NCBI GenBank assembly: GCA_963931925.1
Contig: OZ007570.1
Location: forward strand, 52,089,872-52,153,871
Reading direction: 5' to 3'
Length of the DNA: 64,000 bases
Origin: Onchidella celtica
Taxonomy: Eukaryota > Mollusca > Gastropoda > Systellommatophora > Onchidiidae
Shown here piece after piece: positions 11,889-22,900 of the stretch. A model generated the notes under the pieces. It made no database searches. It was not told the DNA's origin and saw only the letters and a program-made list of their open reading frames with translations. Position 1 is the stretch's first letter. Every line of letters begins with the position of its first letter. Made by a program: the position numbers and the translations under genes.

Positions 11889-14246
11889 CTGGAGAGGGAC
11901 CCTTAAAGAACCTTAGATAACGCCATGCCACTTAGATAAATTATTTAACACCTATTGTATTTTTATTCCATTACTTGATATTGTACTGTTGTAATATTAT
12001 GTTTTCAGGTCTTCTATTATCGATTTTAGGCAATTTGTACTAATTTAATATTGTGTTTCAATTTCATATGGTGAATTCAACATCCCATTGACCCGTGGAC
12101 ACCGGCGAGGGAACCCTTTCACCTTCCAGATCTACCTCAGACAGAAATACAGTTTTGGGCTTGGAGCTATGGATTGAGGATATTAACATCTGAATTCCTC
12201 AAAAATAAAGATAAGTGATCCATCTATCTAACAGTCTTGGGGAGGGCGACGTACTTTCCGCTCTGTGTGTGTGTTCCAGGCCATTTTACTATTTACTATA
12301 TGTTTAGTTTAAGTGCGGGAGGTTGGTTGGGATCATAGGTTAGCATATCTTCTTTGCCATTACGAAGGATATTGGAGGCCTTGGTGGCTATGTAAAATAA
12401 CTCGGGGGGATTTGCTTCTCTGTGAATAGTTCTATTAGGGATCCATTATTCGTATAGATTGTGGCGTTTTTCTTACTTCCTCACTTTTCTTTAGGAAGAT
12501 GTCTCTCCTGTTTTCTTCTTAAACTATCTGTAATATAAGTTAGGACTTGTAGGGTCTGTTTTCGTTCGTTTTACTTGTCAGTATAGCGTCCTGTTTATGG
12601 TATTTTTTTTGCTTATAAACTTTAAACTACTATACTAACATTGATATGTTTACAATATATGCCTGAAGTATTTCACGTGCTAAAACCACGTTGAATTTTA
12701 ATCTGGATTATTGACATTAAGTGAATTGTTAGAACCCGTGCAGTTAATACTGCCAGTTCTGGATTAGTGTGATATAACCGATCTCGTTTAACATTGACGA
12801 GCTCCCGAGAAGGCAGTACTAGGCTGCTTAGGGAAGTGACTTTTTTTTTTTTGAGTAGGGTTATGTGGTGAATATTGGTGTTATTTTCGGCTGTGCGGCC
12901 GCCCGAGGAGCAAAGAGTTTATTGTCTCATGGGACTTGTTCGTATCAGTATTGAGGTAATGTCATTATAAAAGACACGTTGTATATTGAGAAGAGAGAGA
13001 TATTGCTGATTCGTCGCGTATTGAGAGAGAGAGATTTAATGCAGTGGGTGTAACAGATTGATGACACTGCTATTTCGCGTTGAGAGAGAGATATATTTTT
13101 GCAGTGGTAACAGAGGACACTGCGTGTTCGCGGTTTTGAGAGTTTTTTGCAGTGGTAACAGAGGACACTGCGTGGTCGCGTTTTAAGTTGTCGAGAAGAG
13201 TGGATTTTTTTTTGTACCGATTATGTCTTAGGCTGTCCGCGTTCCGTGGACCAGCTAACGTAATACTAGATATGACTATATACCGAGATGACTGTGACAC
13301 TTGACGTGTGCATGGCTTGCGTAAAACGCATTTAATTAACTAGCTATCGCCTCGTGCCATCTCATCTATACCGGATTTGATACGGAGATTAAATAAAATA
13401 AATCATATTGTTATTAAATTGAGAAAGTTCTATACTATTGTTGCATTTAAGGCAGCACCACGCGAATTTGGAATGTAAACGTTAAGCTAATTAACTTTTC
13501 GTCGTTTTGGTTGTTTCGGCTTCATTATACGGAAATTCGTTGTAAAAAGTAAGACAGGCCAAAATTTTCATTACTCTATTACAGAGTCTGTCTTGTATTG
13601 GGGTTGGATAGTGCTTGTCCCCCTCAATTCTAGACGGTGGATGGATTCACATTTGTCTTGTTCATTACTTTATGAACCATTTTTACAATCCTTTGTTGTG
13701 AATATCCTTTTTTCCACCAGCGTCATTCCTGACTTTGACCTGAACTTCTGGCAAACCTGACGCCCTTGTCAGCGGGTCAATGAGATGAAGACATGGCAAA
13801 CCAAGCTACCAGAGCTACTGCTGCCATTGGATACCACAGTATTTTAATTAACAATATATTGTGTGTGAATGTGTATATAAGCAGCAATTGTGTGTGTTGA
13901 CTATATAATTATAAGCCTATTCCTTCAGTAAGGCTTCATTATTTGATAATAGTTATACTTTAATCCAGCAGTATACAGTGATATACTCATTATTATTATA
14001 GATGTTTCTGAGAATTTTGATTGTGTGCAGTAAGAATATTTAAATAGAATAAATTCTATAGAACGTGGCATCAATAATTGTATGCTTTTTGTCCATCCAA
14101 TATGCACGTTCTTAGTTAGATTTTTCTTCTCAAGCTTAAGTCTCATCTTTCTACAGTACTACTTAAGCCCCTACCACAATAACTTTGAGATTTCTTGGAT
14201 CTTATCGTGTAAATTTTATTTAAAATTTTCACTGGGGTGGGGGATA
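11889..14246 (+). other. Non-coding interior of the LTR element
   Basis: No frame longer than about 76 codons and no retroviral-type motif. Between about 12990 and 13190 there is an imperfect tandem repeat. Its units carry GAGAGAGATAT, TTTGCAGTGGTAACAGAGGA and CACTGCGTGTTCGCG, and the last two units are nearly identical. Possible primer binding site at 11890-11902 (TGGAGAGGGACCC); its tRNA partner was not identified. Confidence 0.7.
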
Positions 14247-15570
14247 TGTCAGGATTAGGATTTGAATTGCCGTGCTAGGTCACGCATTGTTTATTACATG
14301 GCATCATTGATTTTAGCCAGTGCAAACGTCCTTGAACTATTCCCGTGGACAGTTTGTTTTTGTAACGCTTTTCTTAGAGATGGAAAGAAAGTGGGTCAGG
14401 ATAGAACGAATGGATAAATTAACAGTGACGATGCAGTTTTCGACCCCGTGGTTTGGGTGTACCTTAACAGGGAAAGACGGGGCGAATAAGGAGTGAAGAA
14501 ATTCGTACATAAAACGTTTAGGGTGTAGAGACTTTGCGAAAGGTTTTGACATCCTAGGTCTGACTTTGTCTGTTACTATTAATAGAATCTATTGGCGCTG
14601 CGAGCGGAGCTCGAAGTGGATGCACCAATCAAATTTGAGCAGTCACGTGAGTTGCAGAAGATAAGCGGGAGCATCTTTATGCTACCTCACTTCCATGTAG
14701 ATCTTCCAGCTACGAAGGTCGTCGGCTAGGGGTTCAGCCAGAGAGAACCAACAGACTGTTAACGTCATGTCTATGTCCTGGATAGACAATGAAAATAACC
14801 CACAGCTATTTTCTCCAGTTCCCTGAAATCGTTTCAGGGAACCAATCGTAAGTCCATCAAAATGATTCGAGATGATGTGAATCTGACCCTAACTTTCCAG
14901 TAGAAGTGCGACCAAAGGAATGCAAGACCCTAAAGTTTTACTTGCAATTAAGATCTAGAAAGAGTGACTGATATACACATTTGTAAATTGTAATTTGATG
15001 TGTCTGGATGAGGCTGGGGATTGCCAGCCCATCCTAGAACAGATTAGATCTATCTTAACTACGTCAGTGTGTCTTGACGGTTTGATCCTTTATAAGCAGT
15101 TAAATGAGTTAATATTGTCGTCTGAGACATAAGGATATTATTTGTGAAGTAGTAGGCAGTCTATATTTCTGAAGATGAATAATTACTAAGTAAACTGTGT
15201 ATGAATCAGAATGATATAGAGTTTCAAATCTCTTAAGGATCTAGAGGAGATTTATAGTTATGTATTTTAGTATTTTCATTTGATGCTGCAATGTTGTCTT
15301 TTAATATGTAAACGATAGACGAAATTGTTAGGAATTTTAAGTAATAAATTTGTGGCCCTACAAGGTCCTTGATATAACCTACTCGAAATTGTTATTAGTG
15401 TATGTGGCATGGTATGGCAGAGTAATTTCTAAAACCTCTCGATATTTATTAAAAATGCAGTCGAACACGTAAATTTATAATTAACCATCCCCGTAAAACA
15501 CGAGCACAGTAATCCCCATCTGTAACACCCTTCTTTGAACTCGTAACACTCGAGGACCCAGCTCGTAACA
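14247..15570 (+). repeat. 3' LTR
   Basis: Colinear and apparently identical to 10565-11888, including the hairpin at 14818-14842 and the AATAAA. Identity over 1.3 kb implies a recent insertion or recent gene conversion. Confidence 0.9.
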
Positions 15571-15574
15571 CTAT

Positions 15575-16872
15575 CCTGTATTTACTGAAAATATAATATT
15601 TTAGGGGTCTTCTGCTTCAGCTATTTGCCATGTTTTGTTTAGTGTTTTACATACGGTACATTATCATATCACTTTTTTTTTTTGCATGGAAGTCTAGTTC
15701 ATTTTTATCTGCTCTGTCTGATTTTCTCGGTGACTTCACACCCGATAAAAAAAATCCTAGTCACAATTTGATACTCTGGGGCAAAGCAACGATGATAAAT
15801 ACAATCTGGTGCATCATTACTGTAAGAAACACCATGAGTGAAGAGCCCAATTACTCAACAAAACAAGCCAGAACTGTGATCTAAATAAAATCACAAAACC
15901 AAAAATCTACCTTCTGCAAATAAGATCGGAATCTTAATTGCAGATGTCTGCGAACAAGATCCAGATCTTATCCGCAGATGTCTGTGAATAAGTGTGGCCT
16001 TAAATGAATTTCTGGAAAATTTAGGTCGAAGTTCATCCCATGCATGACCAACAAATTTTTACCTATGAGATGAAAGTGGAAGATTCCAAAATTAGTGAAA
16101 TAACATGTAATTTTTAAAGAAAAATAAGGTGAACGGAGTTATATAATTTTACAGCTTTCACCATGATAAATTTGAAAGATCTACAAATGGAAACTGGATA
16201 GAAGTTTCTCACTCAAGTTGCACAAGTGTGTGAAAGTTTGACGATTTAAATTTAAGGGCATTTTTATATTTTCAGTCCTGCTACATTACTGACAGCATTG
16301 TCCACTGGTACAAAAAAATACATCAATATTTTATCAGAGTGATAAGTTGGTCGTCTTAAGCTGCACATTCTACAGCTGTATAGAAAATTAAAATACATTT
16401 TTGGGAAGGGTGACCACAATTGCCATTGTATAAAATCATCAACTGGGAAGTAATAGTAACAGGATGGCCTAAGTTTGTGTTCTTGCCCTGTAGAGGTCAC
16501 ATATGGTAATTAATTTAATAATTACCAGGATTTCACAGATTAGTATAATTGCTCCATAATTTAAAAAAAAAAAATTGTCACACAAAACCATTTTTTTTGG
16601 GTTGTTTTGAGAAGCAGCAACAGCAATTTTCCTATTGCAGTAGTTTATCTTGCTTGGGTACTGTATTGTAATAGCATAAATTTTCACAGCAAAGCTAAGT
16701 ATTCTGTGTTTTAATACCCAAAAAGGTTACGGGAACTAATCAATGTGTGCGCATGCATACCAGTGAAGATATAGAAACAGAGATGAGAACAGAGATGAGA
16801 AGAAGGTTGAAATCTTCCACAAGAACTACCACAACTGAAACATACCACTACCAAATAAGCAACAAACCAACA
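15575..16872. other. Interval between the LTR element and eL42
   Basis: AT-rich, with no gene recognised. Short related phrases occur around 15920-15990 (AAGATC-GGAATCTTAATTGCAGATGTCTGCGAA, then a second similar copy), a local duplication without known function. It lies downstream of the eL42 3' end. Confidence 0.4.
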
Positions 16873-16898
16873 TTTTTTTTTTTTTTTTTTTAAATAAC

Positions 16899-16904
16899 TT
16901 TATT
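16899..16904 (-). promoter_or_regulatory. eL42 polyadenylation signal
   Basis: TTTATT on the plus strand reads AATAAA on the minus strand, 20 nt beyond the eL42 stop. A genomic tract of 19 T (poly-A on the sense strand) lies at 16873-16891, about where cleavage would occur. Confidence 0.75.
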
Positions 16905-16923
16905 AGTGTAATGTTGAAACAGT

Positions 16924-16944
16924 CTAGAACATGATCATCTGGCC
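16924..16944 (-). CDS. RPL36A: eL42 exon 5 (C-terminus)
   Basis: Seven codons, GQMIMF and stop, after the acceptor TCTTTCAG. They match the conserved KGQ-x-x-x-F end of the family. A very short last exon is the only part of the gene without its own domain, but phase and terminal sequence fit exactly. Confidence 0.9.
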   Translation of the reverse strand, partial: GQMIMF

Positions 16945-19900
16945 CTGAAAGAGAAAGAAAATGAAATAGGTCAGTCAAAAATAAAAGTACTGTAACTCAC
17001 AAGCATGGGGAATTAAAAATAGGCACAATTAGAAGATTTACTCTGCATTTATAAATATTAGGTATAACTGCTCTACCCGTCAGGTTTGGGACAACATGAA
17101 ATCACTAATGACCAGGAGAACCAAATGTTGCTGAACAGTGAGCAGGGTAATACTAATCTCAGCTTCTCCCTGACAAAGTATAAAATATGGAAATTCTACA
17201 TCCAGTCCTTTCAGAGAAAAAATACAGAACTTCACCGATATGATTTCAATCAGTTTTCTAAACAATTGTGAATTTTTTTGTTTTTAAATCAGTAGTTGGT
17301 GCTCACTTGCAATGCTAGTATAGTTTCTCACTAACATCAAACACTAATTTCTCCATTCTTATCTCCAGATTCATTTCTGTGTTATGAAATCATAACATCA
17401 GTCTAATGTTCACTTGACTCCATTCACAATCAGTAAACCAGATGGCCAATATCACAATGTCTGGTAAAAAATCCACGATTTTAATCCATTTGGATATTCA
17501 CTGATGCAGACCTACAAACTAAAAGACCTCTTCAATAAGGCACACCTCAAGCAATACACATGTAGTTGTTGGCCAAACTGAAACTATCAGTTTGTGATGA
17601 TGTCCATAAAAGGACACAATGGTGACAATACAAAGCATGCAAAACAGTTCTCAGATCACTGTACTCTATGTTCACCAGTATAATGTAAATAATGTCACCC
17701 TTTATCCTCAAACCTGGTGTACAAAACTATCTCATGTATCCCCGACACTCTAAATATAGGACAGGCCTTTCAAATATGGGACAGTCGGCAGGTGTGCTGT
17801 TGTGTTTATACCTTTTTCTAGCACAACAACTATGTCAAAATGCACAGAAATTTAACTCCTATAACTTTCCCAATTTGATTTATGGGTGGCTACCATTCTT
17901 AGCATTCATCAATCTGTTTCTTACCAATGTAAAGAGTATTTAATGTATTAAATATTACAATTTGGTCTAAAATCACGTCAGACTTTCTTTAAATTAAGTG
18001 GAAGATTTCTGATGTGAGAAAAAATATATATCTTTATCATCAGTCTCTCAATGAAATTCACAAAACTAGTAAGTACCGGTATGTTAAGTGTCAAGTTTCA
18101 TTTATTTTCAAGATTGCAACAAGGTTTTTTTTTTTTTTTTTTTTGACAAACACAAATCGTGCAGAACCAATGTAACTGATACTGGTTGCATTTAACCCTT
18201 TCAGTGCCGGCCTATTTTCCAAGACTTTTCCCTCAATGCCAGCCAATTTTCTGTGATTTTTCCCTCAGTGCCAGACCATTTTCGCAAAACTTGTCCGAAC
18301 AAGGGTGTAATACTAATAGAAAAAAATTCGTATCTCTTATGATATTGGGAATTTTATAAGTCTGTAAGAAAGAAAATTTTAGTATATTGAATACCGTATC
18401 GCATAATGAACATATCAAAGTGGTGGTGGTGATAGTAGTGGTGGTGGCAGCAGCAGTTTCAGCAGCATCACAAGAATTACAAAAAGAAAACAAACATATT
18501 GTAATACTAACATTCTGACTTTTATTTGGCAGCAAAACTGCCTAAATCATCAAGACTAATGATTGAACATCATCAATTATCAGCTTGACAAAGTCTAGAG
18601 GCGTGGGATCAATGTTTATAAACGCGTTCATTACTGGCTGCTGTGAAAATGCACTCATTTCATTCTTCAGTAACATCTAGATCTATACACCCGCCTTCGG
18701 CTAGATCTGCAGCTAGATCTAGATCTACATTACCAACTGGAGCGCCCGTACACAAGTCAACTAAATCAATATTGTGAATATCTACTTGGTTGATGTCAAA
18801 CCCATCAAAATCGCTTTCGGAGTCGGAATTTACAAAAAAGTCCCCGATATTTTGATCAACATCGTCGTTGTCGGTCTCGAAAGACACTATTTTGTAGTGA
18901 AGAGAGTATCCACACAAAAAAGTGAATAAAAAACTAACCGATCGGCCGATCTATATGATCCGGCAATCAAATTAAAGTTTACCAATCAGGAATTAGATTA
19001 TTCGACGTCCTGAGCCCTAATCACATTTTTAGGGGGTGTATTTCCTGTTTACATCAGCTCACCCGAATTCGGGCGATAAGCAGTAAGAGGGTAGAAGAAA
19101 CCATCGACCGAATTCGGGCGATAGGCATCGAAAGGGTTAATTAAGTGAAAATATGAATACGTAGCTTTGAGGAAATTCAAAGTGGGCGGGGAGAGCATGG
19201 TGTTTTCTTGTGTAATTTACCAACTCCGTCATCCATTTATCATTTTTTTGTTCGATTTCTAAAAAAAAAATTTTTTTAAAAACATTTTTTATTGATATGA
19301 TAAAATGTATATTTTTCATTTCCAATGCCATCTTACCTTTCTCTTCTTGTCACCTCCCAATTCGAAGTGTTTGCATCTCTTTATGGGCAACTGTTTCCTG
19401 TACTTGCATTCTGTGCATTCCATACGCAACACAATCTTTCTTGTGGTCTTGGCCTATGCGGACAGAAAAAAATTACTCGTAAAGGGCATAACGTCACCAG
19501 CAAAATATCACCTTGGAGATATAATTATGGTAATTTACTCACAACAGAATACAGAGGGCAAGTAGTGAGTCATTTTCAAGACGAAGTATATAGTATGACT
19601 CTCTGACAATTTGCTTCATTAATTTTAATAATTAATGTTAGTTATTAAAATTATTTGAATGTTATGAAAAAAAGTTGAAACTGTCCAATCATATGCCCCA
19701 ATATCTCATCAGGATCACCATTCTTGGTTACTTCTTTTCTAATTTACATTGTTTCAATGCCTAATGGTAAATACTCTACTGAGACTGAGAGGTGAAGTCT
19801 GTGTTTCACTAACAATTTGTCCAATGTATTAAATCACATCATTTCTCAAAATATCATCACAACACATTCGCCCCAGCCATATAGGGTTCACACAGATCTT

Positions 19901-22900
19901 TAAAAGTCCCCCGATTCCTTTATTTTCGTAACAGAAAAAGTAAGTTCTTTAAAAAGTCCTTGAATTCTGAAAATGATGTCAAAGTCCTTAAAATTTGTGT
20001 TTCACTTTCAGGTAAAAAATGTGAGATTCAAATCTTCCGATTACCCACTCGATGATTGGTACTTTGATACACAATGACTTGGTGCCTTTGCACAATCGTA
20101 GGCAAGCTCAGCAGAAATAGTAGTTTCGATGCAAGATTTAAGAAACTTTTGAAGGAGCATCAGTCAACAGGGCTGAACTGCTTCACGTTAATAATAATAG
20201 ACCATACAAGAACTGAGCTGTAGTTTATAATGTTAACAGCCATGATGCAAGGAACTTTGAAGGAGCATCTGTCGGGAGAAATTAACTGCCTTTAAAATGT
20301 TAATAACCTTGATTTCACTAGCTCATCTGTCAGGAGTACTGAATTGCATAATGGACCTGAAATAGCCGGAACTCTGGATACAGAAATATCCAATTTCAGA
20401 GAATGCAGCACATCACTTGTATAGTTCATTGTAACATTTCTTGTATATATGGGTGCTTGATTTTTGTTTTGTTTTTGAGTGCCGTACATGCATGTCCTAT
20501 TTCTTGATCACAGGTCCTTATTTTTTTTGTTTTAAGTCCTTAAAATTAGTTTTGAAGACTGTGATATTTGGCAGGTTTCAGAAAATTGGGTCACAAAGAC
20601 AGTTCAGGTTTCAGTGGCTTATAATTTCATAAACGTTGTGTTTTTCTTGAATATTTTGATTTCAGCCCATAGAAGATGATCAGAAGAAATAAAAATTATA
20701 AATTTGTTCATATATTATGTGTTTGTGTGTTTTTATTCTACTTTTTTGTGTCGCGAACGTCACATATTTGACATACAAAACTTCCCTGAATTTACCTTGA
20801 CAACAAAGAATTGATGTATCTACCAACTTGGTACAGGTAATATTGTTTTTCAGTATGGAATGGCAGCAAAAATGGTTGCTGGTGTGTATAAACCACAGAA
20901 AAGGTCCCCAGAAGCAAAAGAAATGAAAATAAGAAGGTTTACATTTTGCCAAATATTGCGCAACGTGTCAGTAAAAAAATTGACCTACTTCAGACAGTAA
21001 CTAAACTGCTTTAGAAATAATCTTTAGTCCCAATTTCACAGTCAAAAATAAAACAACCCTTCAAAATGGTATGAAAGAAAAAAATAATTGGTTTTTGTTT
21101 TAAAAAAGTGTGAAATCCAACAGAAAATCTCGCGAGGCACGTGTCAGTCAAAATTACGTGACCGTCGCACGCAATCTTTCCGGTTCCGTTCTTTTGTTGT
21201 TGAACACCAACCGGGTTCACTTCTGGGAGAGATACAAAATCTGTATGCATCCACGAAACAAAACAGACAAGTGCTGTGTTTTATACTCCTTTCTATTCGT
21301 CGCAGTTTTTGTATTAAAAATGTCTGTCAAAACAATTCGCAATGGTGCTTTCACAAGCGCTGTCGCAGGTCGAAAAACTCGGGAATTGAAAACCTATTAC
21401 CGATAGATTTTACCGCGTTTACCGTACCCGTGTAATCGGCAGCCTTTCCCAGTATAATTAAGGGTGCAACAAAGTCAAACCATGCGGTTTCAATACTTTT
21501 AAGAGGTGTTTTCTATTGCCCTACCCAGGCGTTATGTGCGATGGTCACATGTTTTGACTGACGGAAGTGCTTTTCTAGGGAAATCTGAACTCCCAATTTT
21601 CTGAAACCTGCCATTTTGAGAAATGATGTGATAATGGATAAATTGTTAGTGAAACAGACTGTTTTGTGAATCTTGTGATTCACGCAGAAAACAGATATCC
21701 AAAGAAAGTAGACTTTAAAGACATGAAAAAATAATTCAAGGTTATTCCTGAAGGTAACAAATAAAATAACCCCTTATTGTATCATGGACATTATTTTAAA
21801 AATCTGAGATGATATGTTGTCTTAATTGTAAGCACAGAGACATATATTATCCTTTCACTTTGTTTCCACTTACCTTCTTCCTAAACACAGGCTTTGACTG
21901 ACCACCATAACCACTCTGTTTTCTGTCGTAACGTCTTTTACCTAATGAAAATACAAAATCTATGAAATAAAACTCCTGACAAATGTTTATAGGCCTACAC
22001 TGAAACTCCAGTGAAGTCAAGACTTTTGGAACAAAGATAGCATTACAACCAGCTTTCTGAAATGCCTCCATGCCAAGGTAGGTGATTTATTACAATACAG
22101 GTTTAATCCCATGATCATCTAATCACAAACCCCATGGGCCCAAAAACTGCTAGATCTAATTCCTGCTATTTGCACTTGCAGTAACTAGATCTAGAATCTA
22201 GATCTAGTATATGTTGGGAAGATTAAACAGCAAGAATTTTTTTTCCAGTTAATCCCTGCAAAATAAGCTCTTTGTAATCCATCCACAGAGAAGCTCAATA
22301 TTAATAAGTCATCTTGAAAGAAGAATCATGAGTTATACAAGCTAGTCTGGTGCATATTTCATGTTCAAGTGTTACTTGCCGAGCTGTGCATTTACTTATA
22401 AAAAAAAAATACCCCAGGAAGACTTCCCAGCCCCAGCCCACTGACACTGACAGGCAAAGATTCTAATCACTAGGCGATTATGTACCCTGTTCAATTGTGA
22501 GGCAATTCTTAAAATAAATATCACTGACTAACCCAAGAAACCCATAGGCCTATCTATTCTATGGATAACACCTGAACCTTCGGGAGGTCTTCCGCCCGTC
22601 CGCCCCACAATTTTTACCGTTATTAAGTAAAGCTCGTGGTTACACATTGTCACTGTTACTGTTATCAATTTAAACTCACAACACATGGAATGGTCAGATG
22701 GACCTGGGGGCGTGAGGGTCTAGACTCTAGTCAGTTTGTATCAATGGGCGGTAGTCAGATTGACTAATCAGGCGAAAAGGGGCTGGGGTAGTTGTGTTTT
22801 CTTGACTGGCGCGGACGGGCGGAAGACCTTCCGAACCTTCATATACATTTAATTTAATCAATAAAATTCCATCAGAAAAGCCTCTCCAATTTCAATCATG

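Larger units (their letters stand above)
10565..15570 (+). mobile_element. Non-autonomous LTR retrotransposon, 5006 bp
   Basis: Two direct repeats of 1324 bp (10565-11888 and 14247-15570) keep a constant 3682-bp offset with no difference that I could see by eye. Both begin TGTCAGG and end GTAACA, the TG...CA ends typical of LTRs. The whole element is flanked by a 4-bp target duplication, CTAT, at 10561-10564 and 15571-15574. A TGG-starting primer-site candidate follows the left LTR at 11890, and a purine-rich tract precedes the right LTR at 14234-14244, so transcription runs on the plus strand. The 2358-bp interior has no gag, protease, reverse transcriptase or integrase frame. The element must use proteins supplied in trans. 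The family (Gypsy, BEL or other) cannot be told from the sequence. Confidence 0.9.

Noticed and set aside
22430-22495. Minus-strand tRNA-like A box (CGCCTAGTGATTAGAATC)
   Set aside because: Resembles a SINE head, but the B box is not convincing and no tail was found.
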